A stretch of 35,240 nucleotides of DNA, taken from assembly GCA_015520605.1 (NCBI GenBank), contig WAPT01000015.1, positions 1 through 35,240 of the forward strand. Reading direction: 5' to 3'. Below the pieces are notes generated by a model. That model was not told the origin of the DNA. It ran no database searches and worked only from the letters and a program-made list of their open reading frames with translations. The translations under genes and the position numbers were made by a program. Source of the DNA: Nanobdellati archaeon. GTDB taxonomy: Archaea; EX4484-52; WAPT01. Shown here piece after piece: positions 1 to 9,390 of the stretch; positions within the stretch are counted from its first letter, which is position 1, and each line of letters begins with the position of its first letter.

Positions 1-2
1 AA

Positions 3-212
3 GAGTGTCTGCATAAGGAAGACGAAATTCGAGAAACCGCAATCAGACTTGAAAGGGAGAAGAACGTTCCGGAATGGCTTGCGGTATATTTTGCATTTCA
101 AATGAATGGATTCCCTCAAGTAGCAATGATAATCAAAAGGCGACTGAGCAAAAAAGAAAGGAAAATTCTGAACAAGATAGACCCGACCCAACTAATTTCC
201 CCTACTCTTTAA
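3..212 (+). CDS. C-terminal end of an unidentified protein (partial)
   Basis: An open frame enters from before the window and ends at a TAA at 210-212, giving about 69 residues. It is rich in Glu, Lys and Arg in its first third, has one more hydrophobic stretch (PEWLAVYFAFQMNGF), and ends in a basic tail. The composition is that of a normal soluble archaeal protein and the other two forward frames are broken, so I take it as the real 3' end of an upstream gene. The family cannot be recognised from this fragment. Confidence 0.55.
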   Translation, partial: ECLHKEDEIRETAIRLEREKNVPEWLAVYFAFQMNGFPQVAMIIKRRLSKKERKILNKIDPTQLISPTL

Positions 213-266
213 TTTTTATTTTTCATATTTTTCGGGAAATTTTTCCCAATAATGCAGTATCTCAAC

Positions 267-322
267 ATATTTAAATAGTTGAAGATACAATGAATGGTAA
301 AATTTTGTTGGTAGTGTGAGGT
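267..322 (+). promoter_or_regulatory. Promoter and ribosome site of the surface glycoprotein gene
   Basis: ATATTTAAATAG at 267-278 is a good archaeal TATA element and predicts transcription from about base 299. A GAGGT ribosome site at 318-322 lies six bases before the ATG at 329. The mRNA would have a leader of about 30 bases, unlike many other first genes here, which look leaderless. Confidence 0.6.
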
Positions 323-328
323 ATCCTT

Positions 329-3300
329 ATGGGCGAGCGGTGTGGAAGGTGTGAGGGTATTGAAAATAAAGAAAGAATTCTCATGGCACATCAGATAGCG
401 GTCACTATCCTGCTCTTCCTAAGCGGTATGGTCTACTTCTCGTCATTGGTGTCCGGAGAAAACGTAGGGATCGTTCTCACGCCTGCAGCCGGTACTTCAT
501 GTTACAATTCCTCCTTTTATCAAGTTGCTAAAACAATATCCAATCTTTCTTCTTTTTACCTTGTGGAATTCAACTGTACCGATATGGCGCAACTTAAAGA
601 TCAACTATCCAACTTTTCTGAGGACACACCCATCTATATTGTCATTCAGCCATCGAACCTCACTCCGTCATTTTTGGAAAATATCTTCACAAACCTGTCC
701 TCAATCGATAACGACCCATTTCTAGACTTTCCTTACGGGGTCATAACCGCGGTTACCAACTCCACAGCAGTTGATTTTTTCACAAGGAATGTAACGGTTT
801 TTGACCCATCAAAACTCTATATTTCGTGTGTGCTGGAAAGCTGCACGCCCTTAGGTGGTTTCATACATTCTCTCTACACATCCTCTTCTTATGATGTATT
901 GAAGAATGCCACTGCACCGAAATTCACCATAAAAACTGTGTCTCAGGGTTTTCACTGGCTTGTGTTATGTTCCAACACCTCGGCGGGTAATGTTATCCCC
1001 ATGGCCAACGGAACGTCGGTTATCATCAATTCCACGGGTTGGTATGCGAGTGAAGGCGGAGTAATAAACCTAAAATCTTCGTTTTTTGCAGTACTTGCCT
1101 CCTATTCAGGAAGGTTCGCGGGAAACTCTTCCAGTCCTTACGACATTGGTGCAAACCCTTACACGGATTTTGCTTCTTCACCGCCCGTTGTTTTTACAGA
1201 GGAGGGCGCGGATTATGTTGGGCTCCACTCTTCAAAACTTGCGGGACTGGAAAGTATCTACAATTTGTTCTTCTCTGAATTATTCACAGGATCATCTTTT
1301 CTCGAATCTTCCAAACACTTCAGAAACTACATCATGCTTATGGGAAGAACCACGCAACCCACAGTCGATGTCAACTTCCTGAATTACTTGGCATCATCCC
1401 TTGTGATTGAGGGGAAGGATTTTGGAATTCCTGCGGAACATCTCAGAGACAGAAATTACGCCGTTTCTCTAGTCGAAAGGAGGCAGCTCAACTCCACAGT
1501 TCCTGTTGGTGAACCCATCTGGTGGAAGGACAGGATAGACGTGACGGTTCAGAATCGTGAGCGGTTGCTCTCTTGCGATGGTGGTGTCTGCAGGATAACG
1601 GCCTCTACGCCATTCACGTCTCCATGGATAGTTAATGCGACCCGTAACGGTAGTTCAGTAAACATCACCTTCCTGGCCGGAGCATTCGGTCGTTTCGTGC
1701 CGCAGAGCTCAACCATCAACATCATTGAAGCCAACTCAACGACAGATAATACAACTCTAAGAGCTTTCATTATGAGTTCGAACGAGACAACATACGATGT
1801 GGTGGGAAACACCCCCTTGGTGATTAAGGACTTCGTCGTTGGAAAAAATAACGATACGGTTTATTTTGCCGAGCTTTACTCACCAAACGAAACGCTGCAG
1901 ACCACCACACACGCGCTTGACCTCGTTTACACCACCGCCGGAATCTTCATGAAAACGAGCAGCACCGAATGCACAGGGAATCGAACGGAAGTGAAAATAA
2001 ACTTGGAAAATCCCACATCGAGTACAGTTGAGAATGTTACATTCAACTATACCCTACCCGAACTTTCAACATTTATGAACATCAGCGAGGGCTCTGCAAC
2101 ACTAACCAACAACACGCTTAACGTAGCTCTCGCAAGCTTGAATCCGGGAGAAAAAGTTCTAACCCTTATCTATGCATCAAATCTCAGCCTTCAGGACTAT
2201 GCTTTCTCGCGCACTTCACGTGTTTACAACAGGGGCGAGAATGTGTCATTCAATGCAAGTTTCAAAATTAATGCTGATCTGCTTCAACCCCTCAACTTCA
2301 CGATTAAAGCCATGGCAATATCCCCCAGCGGCACAATTTTCTGGAAGAACACAACCACTTACAGCTCATCGCGTTGGATTAACGTCAGCTATACCTTAAC
2401 AGTCAGTGAAAACCACCCTGACGGCAGAAATCTGCTGATGATAGAGATATATGATAATACTACAGGTTTACCACTTCTCAATTACTCATTCGAATTTAAC
2501 ACAACATCAAAACTCAAGCTTATTTCTGTGGGTGGTGTTGACAACTCGGTGACGTTCAATAAAACGAGCCATATCGCGAATCTTTCCAAGGGATGGTTTT
2601 TCAATATGACGGATAGTATATTTCTGACAGGAACCGTCAACAACTATAATGACGAGCCTCTTGCCGGGGTTGTGGTTAATGTATCTCTCATACGGGGAGA
2701 TAATGGCGCACTCATAGCGAGCACGAACACAACCACGACTTCGGGAGGCAGTTACAACGCCACCATTTCATGGCAAACAGATTATGCTGGAGAGGCTAGT
2801 CTAAAGATTTGCGCTTACGATAACTTCAATAATTCCGCATGCTACACAAGGAAAATTTACCTCACGACATTCATAGAGAACTCATCAGCGTCTTTCAACA
2901 TCACGCAATCGAATCACGGGCTTTATATTTTCAACGATGAGGACAAGATTTTTGTGATTGTTGATGTATGTGGAAGCAACAGAATGCCTGTTTATGGAGC
3001 TGATGTAAAACTCGAAGCTCCATCCGTAACGACTTCTGGAAGTGTTACGTCGGCCACGACTAACAGTGACGGAGAGGCAACACTTGTTCTCGTTCCGTGG
3101 AGCGAGAGTGGAACCTATACTCTAAATATAAGCGTTACAGACCCGCTTAACATCTCAAAAAAATATTACCATACGTTGACCTTCACAATTTTAGATATAA
3201 AAAGGTGGAAGTACAACGGAAATTCTCGAACAATAATTTACAAACAGGAACCATTAACGGCGTTTGTGGATCACGCCGTCGAACTTTACGGGAACGTTAC

Positions 3301-4612
3301 TTTGAATGGGGGTAACTCCGACTGGATAGTGTCCAGAATAATAAACCACATAAAGCTCATGGCAGGAGGCTCTGATGTGACGAGACTTTCTTCATGCAGA
3401 ATCGCGGATTATCCCTCATCTTCAGACCCGACTTTCAGAATAGAGTGTGTGCCTAAGGTAAAAGAAGAACATTGTCTGTACTTGAATGTTTCCGCGAATT
3501 ACGATGGGAGGATGATCTATGAGTACAATATTCCTTATTGTTTCAAGGTTAAAGATAACACAACAACTTCCAAGACCGCCCAGCAGTCATCGGAACAACG
3601 AAGTAATGGTATTATAAAAACATGTAAAAGCAATGATGAGTGTGATACCGGAGAGCACTGTTTCAATGGTTTTTGTGAACCTCTGAAATGCGGTGCTGAT
3701 GAGGTCATATATGATCATATTTGTGTCCGACCAAATGAACTTTACAAATTGGAACTTGTGGTTCCAAAACTTTTAATAAAAAGAAATTCAAAATCGACGT
3801 ACATCATTACCGTCAAAAACGAGGGCATGAAGCCGCTGAGATATGTGAGTATTCATATAGCTTCAAAGGCGCTGAATTTTAACGGATGGTATGTCTTCCA
3901 CGGATCAAATACTGTGTCTGTACTGAGCCCTCACGCATCCCACAACTTTACCGTTGAGTTCAGAGCATTACCGAGCATGAGTATAGGAGAGTACCCGCTC
4001 GTGATAAAAGCCATTTCAAAGGACGGAACCACCGCCACGGTGAGTACAAATCTAAAAGTTGTTCCAAATGAAGAGGATGTACAGAAACTCAAGCAGTCAT
4101 TCAAAACCATAAAAGCGAATTTAACCAAACTTCACGAGGATATCATCGAACTTTTGAAGAGCAGAAATACGACGGAGCTGAGAATCGCGAAGCTGAAAGT
4201 GGAGAAAGCGATGGAAATTTTCAATACATCCGTTCAACTGTTCCAGAAGGGAGACTACTTTTCAGCATACCGGAAAATGAAGGAAGTCACAAGACTCCTT
4301 GAAAGCGCAAACAACCTTTACATTAAGGAAAAGGGAGCTCACGAAAAGGCACAAAAATTTAAAAGAACGATAATCACGATATTTGCCATTCTTGGAATCG
4401 GAGCGGGGATCTTTTACTATTTATGGATCCCTCCGAAAGTGGAAGTGAGGCCGGTATATTCCTATAGTGGTAGTCGAGGACGCATCGAAGTTTTTGAAAA
4501 GATTGAGGACGCTGTGAGAAAATTCAAAGAGTCAATTAAAAAATGGATTTCCAAGAAAAAAGGAGAAAAATCACGGTATAATTATCACAGGAGGAGGAGG
4601 TGGAGATTTTGA
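329..4612 (+). CDS. Large secreted, membrane-anchored surface glycoprotein
   Basis: This 1,427-residue protein is probably exported and held in the membrane by its C-terminus. The hydrophobic segment at residues 20-43 is a signal peptide; the ATG at 383 (residue 19) is an alternative start, but GAGGT at 318-322 favours 329. The ectodomain is crowded with N-x-S/T sequons and looks like serial beta-sandwich domains. The N-terminal 350 residues loosely recall archaeal C25-peptidase-like proteins (an acidic DNDPFLDFPYG stretch), but I see no clear catalytic Cys/His pair. A Cys-rich module lies near residues 1098-1133 (C-x5-C-x5-C-x4-C spacing), followed by a CARDB/NEW3-like domain and a helical coiled coil. 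A transmembrane helix at about 1348-1367 precedes a 60-residue, very basic tail. Its stop overlaps the start of the next gene. A role in the cell surface, S-layer or adhesion is inferred. Confidence 0.85.
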   Translation: MGERCGRCEGIENKERILMAHQIAVTILLFLSGMVYFSSLVSGENVGIVLTPAAGTSCYNSSFYQVAKTISNLSSFYLVEFNCTDMAQLKDQLSNFSEDTPIYIVIQPSNLTPSFLENIFTNLSSIDNDPFLDFPYGVITAVTNSTAVDFFTRNVTVFDPSKLYISCVLESCTPLGGFIHSLYTSSSYDVLKNATAPKFTIKTVSQGFHWLVLCSNTSAGNVIPMANGTSVIINSTGWYASEGGVINLKSSFFAVLASYSGRFAGNSSSPYDIGANPYTDFASSPPVVFTEEGADYVGLHSSKLAGLESIYNLFFSELFTGSSFLESSKHFRNYIMLMGRTTQPTVDVNFLNYLASSLVIEGKDFGIPAEHLRDRNYAVSLVERRQLNSTVPVGEPIWWKDRIDVTVQNRERLLSCDGGVCRITASTPFTSPWIVNATRNGSSVNITFLAGAFGRFVPQSSTINIIEANSTTDNTTLRAFIMSSNETTYDVVGNTPLVIKDFVVGKNNDTVYFAELYSPNETLQTTTHALDLVYTTAGIFMKTSSTECTGNRTEVKINLENPTSSTVENVTFNYTLPELSTFMNISEGSATLTNNTLNVALASLNPGEKVLTLIYASNLSLQDYAFSRTSRVYNRGENVSFNASFKINADLLQPLNFTIKAMAISPSGTIFWKNTTTYSSSRWINVSYTLTVSENHPDGRNLLMIEIYDNTTGLPLLNYSFEFNTTSKLKLISVGGVDNSVTFNKTSHIANLSKGWFFNMTDSIFLTGTVNNYNDEPLAGVVVNVSLIRGDNGALIASTNTTTTSGGSYNATISWQTDYAGEASLKICAYDNFNNSACYTRKIYLTTFIENSSASFNITQSNHGLYIFNDEDKIFVIVDVCGSNRMPVYGADVKLEAPSVTTSGSVTSATTNSDGEATLVLVPWSESGTYTLNISVTDPLNISKKYYHTLTFTILDIKRWKYNGNSRTIIYKQEPLTAFVDHAVELYGNVTLNGGNSDWIVSRIINHIKLMAGGSDVTRLSSCRIADYPSSSDPTFRIECVPKVKEEHCLYLNVSANYDGRMIYEYNIPYCFKVKDNTTTSKTAQQSSEQRSNGIIKTCKSNDECDTGEHCFNGFCEPLKCGADEVIYDHICVRPNELYKLELVVPKLLIKRNSKSTYIITVKNEGMKPLRYVSIHIASKALNFNGWYVFHGSNTVSVLSPHASHNFTVEFRALPSMSIGEYPLVIKAISKDGTTATVSTNLKVVPNEEDVQKLKQSFKTIKANLTKLHEDIIELLKSRNTTELRIAKLKVEKAMEIFNTSVQLFQKGDYFSAYRKMKEVTRLLESANNLYIKEKGAHEKAQKFKRTIITIFAILGIGAGIFYYLWIPPKVEVRPVYSYSGSRGRIEVFEKIEDAVRKFKESIKKWISKKKGEKSRYNYHRRRRWRF

Positions 4613-5556
4613 GAAATTCTGTTGTGCTGGCAATATTGCTCTTTTTTGCATGCGTCTTTTCAGCATGTTTTTTTGCAGTTAAAGCAAAGGTTGGGATGTT
4701 GGTTTACGCCCCGTTTCATTATGTCTATTTAATCAAAGAAAAACCGCTGGGGAATGAAGTCCTGTTACTGATTTTATCTTCCATAATGCTGGGCATGGCC
4801 CTAGGTATTTATGGTTATATTACAGTCAACAAAAAAAAGAACCCGGGTTTGCTTATACTCTTGGCGTCAATTTCTGCGATATTCTATCTATTTTTCTTTT
4901 CACGTTGCGTTGCCTTTTTTGTTTCCGCGGGGTGGTTTGTGATGCTTCTTTTTTTCTCGAAAAGTATTTCTTCCAATCTCGAAGCCTACAGGAAACCGAA
5001 ATATTTTTCCATAACATCGGGAGCCGTGAAGAGCACATTTACGATATTTTCCTTAATGACGTGTATTGGGATCTTTCTTTTTCTTCAGAACAACCCAAAT
5101 GTCACGAATTCCATGATTTCCGGGTTTTTTCAGTGCGTGTTTCAGCAATCAGGAACGTTTCAATCTCAAATACGGCAGGCACAGCTAAATTTCACCATGC
5201 AAACCCTTGATATGATAGAGAGCATTCTTCTGACCACATCACGATCCTACCTCACACCCGAATGTAGCAGACAACTTACTGAAATGTACAGAAACATAGA
5301 TAACGCGACACGCGAAGCCATACTCAGACGTCTCGAGGAAGAAAACGGAACCAGTACACAGCAGTATGTTAATTACGCAGTTCAACATCTTGGAATATAC
5401 CGAAAGCTAAGGACAGTATTTCCCCTAATCTTTGCACTTTCCATGCTCGCAATTATCGAAACCGTTAAAAGTCTGATAATCGCACCTATGGCGGGTATGG
5501 TCTTCCGGGGGCTGAATGGTTGTAAAAAATACGCAACGGATTCTAAAAAATCGTAA
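4609..5556 (+). CDS. Polytopic membrane protein coupled to the surface glycoprotein
   Basis: This hydrophobic protein of about 315 residues has roughly five or six membrane helices: one at the N-terminus, a cluster over about residues 45-160, and one or two near the C-terminus. Between residues 170 and 255 lies a polar, mostly helical loop that would be on one face of the membrane. No family was recognised. The start is probably the TTG at 4609, which overlaps the previous stop as TTGA and sits right behind a strong GGAGGAGGAGGTGG ribosome site at 4590-4603. A GTG at 4600 is the other in-frame choice. The tight coupling suggests it works with the glycoprotein, for example in anchoring or export, but that is inference. 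Confidence 0.75.
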   Translation: MRNSVVLAILLFFACVFSACFFAVKAKVGMLVYAPFHYVYLIKEKPLGNEVLLLILSSIMLGMALGIYGYITVNKKKNPGLLILLASISAIFYLFFFSRCVAFFVSAGWFVMLLFFSKSISSNLEAYRKPKYFSITSGAVKSTFTIFSLMTCIGIFLFLQNNPNVTNSMISGFFQCVFQQSGTFQSQIRQAQLNFTMQTLDMIESILLTTSRSYLTPECSRQLTEMYRNIDNATREAILRRLEEENGTSTQQYVNYAVQHLGIYRKLRTVFPLIFALSMLAIIETVKSLIIAPMAGMVFRGLNGCKKYATDSKKS

Positions 5557-5674
5557 AATAATAAATTGTGAGCCCACATGTGTCTCATTGATATCGTGCT
5601 TCATAATGAATTCTGCAAAACCATGGCGGACAATTGCCGGTAAACTATATGGGACGGGGATCGAACTCAACTAA

Positions 5675-5687
5675 CTTTTTAATTTTT
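5675..5687 (+). promoter_or_regulatory. A/T promoter element of the HTH regulator gene
   Basis: CTTTTTAATTTTT at 5675-5687 is centred 26 bases before the ATG at 5707, the usual TATA-to-start distance in archaea, so it favours a leaderless mRNA starting at that codon. The rest of the gap after 5556 shows no other clear signal. Confidence 0.4.
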
Positions 5688-5706
5688 GCAAAAATTAATG
5701 CAAGGT

Positions 5707-6084
5707 ATGAAACCTTTTTGCGAGATTGTGGTCATGAGGGTTCTTCCCGTCCTTAGAGCTTTACTCGCTCAGGAGCTCGAGAAAATGGGATACACACAGG
5801 TGGAAATCGCAAAGCTCCTGCACACGACCCAACCCGCAATATCTCAATACAGGAGAAGACTGAGGGGGAAAGCCGCTATGGAGCTTTTCGAAAAAAACGA
5901 GACTCTTCTGAACGAAGTTAAACGATCAGCATCCAATCTCGTGAGAAAAAGATCCGATTTTGCGGAGGAGATCTGCAGACTGTGCACATTTGTAAGGGAA
6001 AATAACATCCTGTGTGCGATCTGCCCTGAGCTCACTCGATCGGAGCGTGGTGATTGTGGCGGATGTGAATACTACAAACCTTAA
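5707..6084 (+). CDS. HTH transcriptional regulator with C-terminal Cys cluster (COG2522-like)
   Basis: This 125-residue protein has an XRE/sigma-like helix-turn-helix near residues 25-50 (GYTQVEIAKLLHTTQPAISQ). A C-terminal segment holds six cysteines in a pattern resembling C-x2-C ... C-x2-C ... C-x2-C. The layout matches archaeal COG2522-type predicted regulators, where the Cys-rich end may bind a metal or an Fe-S cluster. The binding role is inferred from spacing only. The ATG at 5707 is chosen because of the A/T element 26 bases upstream; the frame also has an ATG at 5698 and a TTG at 5686. It precedes the thioredoxin-fold gene by about 40 bases, so it may regulate that gene or sense redox state. 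Confidence 0.75.
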   Translation: MKPFCEIVVMRVLPVLRALLAQELEKMGYTQVEIAKLLHTTQPAISQYRRRLRGKAAMELFEKNETLLNEVKRSASNLVRKRSDFAEEICRLCTFVRENNILCAICPELTRSERGDCGGCEYYKP

Positions 6085-6125
6085 AAAATTACTCCCATAC
6101 ATGAAAAGGATAAGGTGAGTAAAAA

Positions 6126-7277
6126 ATGACCAAAAAGAAAAGGAAGGATAAGAATACAAAAAGGACATCTTCTGCAAGAGATAGATCGAAAGTTAAAACA
6201 AAAACATCCGTAGAGAGGGAAACATCAAAACATAAAAATAAAGGTTCAGCAAGGGAAGGAGCAGAGATCAATCTCTGGAAGACCCTCAGCGGGGTACTCG
6301 CAATTGCGCTACTATTCACCGTAGTCTGGGTGGTTTTCTATGCTTCATCACCAAACACCACATCATCCAGAACAACAACGACTCAGGAATCAGGTGCGCA
6401 GGGAGATCAACTAATATTCATATCTTCGTCGGCATGTCAGAAATGCAACACCTACACCTCAGATATGAAACATATAGCTTCGAGCATAGGAGCGAGATAT
6501 AGGAAAGTGGATTATATGTACCCCGTGAGCTATCCGGGGTTCATCCTGATAAGGAACGGCACGCTTTACTTGACTGGCTTCGAGGACAGGGAGCAACTCT
6601 ACAGGATAATATGCACCATAACAAACAGCACCAAGATCTGCGAAGAGTACAACAAAATCGTTGAGAACAATGTCAACAAGACCGACAAACCGATTGTGAA
6701 GTTTTTCGTAATGAGTTTCTGCCCGTTTGGTCAGCAGATGGAAAAAGTGATGTATCCAGTCTACAAGAAATTCAAAGGTCTTGTGACGTTTGATCCACAC
6801 TATGTTATTTACAGCAATTATGGAGGGAAGAACTACTGCTACGATAAGAATCAGCGCTACTGTTCAATGCACGGCAGAAATGAAGTAGTGGAAGATGTAA
6901 GGCAATTGTGTATAAAGAAATATTATGACAGCGACACATGGTGGAAGTATGTGATGTACGTGGACGAGAACTGTAGCATCAATAATATAAATACCTGCTG
7001 GAAGGACGCAGCAAAATATGCAGGAATCAACACGACCAAAGTTGAGGAGTGTGTGTCGAACGAGGCAGAACAGCTCTTGGAAGCGGAGTTGCAGCTTAAT
7101 CACAAGTACAACGTGAGGGGGTCGCCAACAGTCTTCATAAACGACGTGCTGTACAGGGGAGAGAGGACTCCACAGGCATTCCAGGATATGCTCTGTAAGA
7201 GTTTCACAAACACGCCGGCGCTCTGCAACACATCGGTAAATGCTTCAACAGCTTCAGCATCAGGGTCGTGCGGCTGA
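6126..7277 (+). CDS. Membrane-anchored protein with two thioredoxin-like domains
   Basis: This 383-residue protein likely handles thiols or disulfides outside the membrane. A strongly basic N-terminal tail (residues 1-45) stays inside, and a single membrane helix spans about 53-73. A Ser/Thr linker follows. The first thioredoxin-like domain (about 96-165) carries C-x-x-C at 104-107 (CQKC). The second (about 190-370) has SFCPFG at 197-202, so only one Cys of the usual C-x-x-C is present there, as in GILT-type reductases, and a cis-proline loop RGSPTVF at about 341-347. At least ten more cysteines in the second domain suggest structural disulfides. The start is backed by an AAGGTGAG site at 6111-6118. 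DsbA-like activity is inferred; direction (oxidation or reduction) is unknown. Confidence 0.8.
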   Translation: MTKKKRKDKNTKRTSSARDRSKVKTKTSVERETSKHKNKGSAREGAEINLWKTLSGVLAIALLFTVVWVVFYASSPNTTSSRTTTTQESGAQGDQLIFISSSACQKCNTYTSDMKHIASSIGARYRKVDYMYPVSYPGFILIRNGTLYLTGFEDREQLYRIICTITNSTKICEEYNKIVENNVNKTDKPIVKFFVMSFCPFGQQMEKVMYPVYKKFKGLVTFDPHYVIYSNYGGKNYCYDKNQRYCSMHGRNEVVEDVRQLCIKKYYDSDTWWKYVMYVDENCSINNINTCWKDAAKYAGINTTKVEECVSNEAEQLLEAELQLNHKYNVRGSPTVFINDVLYRGERTPQAFQDMLCKSFTNTPALCNTSVNASTASASGSCG

Positions 7278-7296
7278 AACAAACCAACTTAAAGGG

Positions 7297-7332
7297 CTTT
7301 TCTTTTTACATTTTTTGTTTTAATTCTTTTTG
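7297..7332 (+). terminator. T-rich archaeal terminator
   Basis: Several T-runs (TTTTCTTTTT, TTTTTTG, TTTT) follow the thioredoxin-like gene without a strong hairpin, which is typical for archaeal termination. The tract reaches the start of the helicase gene. Confidence 0.4.
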
Positions 7333-9390
7333 ATGAAGTTTAGATTCAGAGATGTAAACGAGTACTGCGAACACTTTCTTGAACTGGTGGAACTCGAGAG
7401 AAAGGCCGAAATGAAATTCCACATGGATGAAATCAAAAAGCTTTCTCCCGAGGAGAGAGAAAGGAAGGGCAGAGCCATAACCTATCTCCGTCTGAGGTAT
7501 GAGGGCACGTTTCTGCTCAAATTCGCGTATTCTTTCAGAAAGGTTGACAGCAGCAGACTTCCGGAAAACGAGATAAAGGTCGGAGATGTGGTTCTTGCGA
7601 GCAACATCAACCCTCTGAAAGACGGAAGGGAAGGAGTGGTGATAGAGAAGACTCCGTACTCTATAGTTGTGCTGTTTCAGGAAAGGCTACCAGCTGCGTG
7701 GAAAAAGACAAGGTTAAGACTTGACCTTTACTGCAACGACACCACATTCCAGAGGATGAAGGATGCGCTCAACCTTCTTAGAGAGGGGAGATCGGAGTTC
7801 AGCATTAGCCTCCTGTTGGGGATGAAAAAGAGAAAAGTAAGTCCTTATAGAAATCCGGAGGGTAAAGCGGACATCACCTTCTTTAACAGGAGGCTCAATC
7901 CGAGCCAGAAGGACGCTGTTTCAAGAGCTTTGGCGGAGGAGCAGCTTTTCCTCATTCACGGCCCGCCCGGGACGGGGAAGACAACAACATGTGTTGAGAT
8001 AATAAAGCAGCTGGTGGCAAGAGGCAAGAAAGTGCTTGTCTGCGCTGATTCCAATACAGCGGTCGATAATATAGTTGAGAAGCTCGCTGGCAAGGTTTAT
8101 GTTGTGAGGCTCGGTCATCCTGCAAGGATATCTAGAAAGCTCTACGAAACCACGCTGGATTTTAGGATCGCATCAAGCGAGGAAGGCGAGCTGATTGAAA
8201 AGCTGACGGAAAGGATGGAAGCCTTGAAGAAGAAAAGAAGCACACTCACACGACCCTCTCCAGCCATGAGGAGGGGCCTAACCAACGAGCAGATAATGAA
8301 ACTTGCACGAAAGTCGAGAGGCGCGAGAGGGGTGAGTAGCAAGAAGATAAAGGAAATGGCACTGTGGCTCACATATACCTCATCTTTGAGGGAGATGACA
8401 AAAAGGAGACAAAGTCTTATGGAACGGGCTGCAAAAAGAATTCTCAGTTCAGCCCAGGTTGTGTGCACCACGAATGCCGGAGCTTTTTCTGAGTTTCTCA
8501 GGGAAGATAGGTTTGATGTTGTGGTTATAGATGAGGCAACGCAGGCAACCGAGCCGTCATGCCTCATGCCGGTGATAAAAGCGCCAAAGGTCATAATGGC
8601 CGGAGACCATAAGCAACTTCCGCCAACCATTCTTAGCGAGGAAGCCAAGAAGAAGGGACTCGAGCTCACAATGTTCGAGAGGTTCATGAAGCTTTATGGA
8701 AAGACGAACTCCATAATGCTTGAGTACCAGTACAGGATGAATCCGCTGCTCGTTGAGTTCCCCAACAGGAAATTCTACAGCGGAAGGCTGGGGTCAGACA
8801 CCTCGGTGAACAATATAACGGTGCTCGACCTGATAAAAAAGGAACACCTCAAACTCACCGATAAGCTCGATTGCGCGTGCTATTCCACCACACCTCTCGT
8901 TTGGATCGACACCTCGAAGCTTTTAAAAAAATCTGAGCACAGACGCGCGGAGAGCACATCACTGGAAAATATCCTGGAAGCCAGTATTGTGCAGGAACTC
9001 GTAAACAGGCTTGTTTCTGCTGGCGTGGAGAGATCGGCGATAGGAATCATAACCCCTTACAAGGATCAGAAGGAGCTGTTGATCAAGATGTTGGCGGAGG
9101 GTGTGGAAGTCAACACCGTCGATGGCTTCCAAGGGAGGGAGAAAGAGATAATTATTCTCTCCCTCGTCAGAAGCAATGAAGAGAAGAAGATCGGCTTTCT
9201 CAAGGATGAGCGCAGACTCAATGTTGCGATAACCCGCGCAAGAAGAAAGCTGATAGTGGTGGCGGATGCTTCAACACTACACTCATACCCTCTCTACAGA
9301 GACTTCATAAGCTTTGTCAAGAGAAAGGGCAAGTTCATCCAACTGGAGGAAAAAGATATCAGCGGGATTTTCCAAGCTGAACCCTTCTAA
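7333..9390 (+). CDS. Superfamily 1B DNA/RNA helicase, UPF1/IGHMBP2-like
   Basis: This 685-residue ATP-dependent helicase shows all key SF1 motifs in order: Walker A GPPGTGKTT near residue 211, motif II DEATQA near 400, motif III GDHKQLPP near 426, motif IV YQYRMNP near 467, motif V DGFQGREKE near 598, and motif VI AITRARRK near 633. An N-terminal beta-barrel-like region precedes the ATPase core, as in UPF1, SMUBP2 and their archaeal relatives. A long charged insert lies between motifs I and II, also as in that group. The substrate (DNA or RNA) cannot be told from sequence. The ATG at 7333 is chosen over the TTG just before it. Its 3' end overlaps the convergent AMMECR1 gene by 32 bases. Confidence 0.93.
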   Translation: MKFRFRDVNEYCEHFLELVELERKAEMKFHMDEIKKLSPEERERKGRAITYLRLRYEGTFLLKFAYSFRKVDSSRLPENEIKVGDVVLASNINPLKDGREGVVIEKTPYSIVVLFQERLPAAWKKTRLRLDLYCNDTTFQRMKDALNLLREGRSEFSISLLLGMKKRKVSPYRNPEGKADITFFNRRLNPSQKDAVSRALAEEQLFLIHGPPGTGKTTTCVEIIKQLVARGKKVLVCADSNTAVDNIVEKLAGKVYVVRLGHPARISRKLYETTLDFRIASSEEGELIEKLTERMEALKKKRSTLTRPSPAMRRGLTNEQIMKLARKSRGARGVSSKKIKEMALWLTYTSSLREMTKRRQSLMERAAKRILSSAQVVCTTNAGAFSEFLREDRFDVVVIDEATQATEPSCLMPVIKAPKVIMAGDHKQLPPTILSEEAKKKGLELTMFERFMKLYGKTNSIMLEYQYRMNPLLVEFPNRKFYSGRLGSDTSVNNITVLDLIKKEHLKLTDKLDCACYSTTPLVWIDTSKLLKKSEHRRAESTSLENILEASIVQELVNRLVSAGVERSAIGIITPYKDQKELLIKMLAEGVEVNTVDGFQGREKEIIILSLVRSNEEKKIGFLKDERRLNVAITRARRKLIVVADASTLHSYPLYRDFISFVKRKGKFIQLEEKDISGIFQAEPF

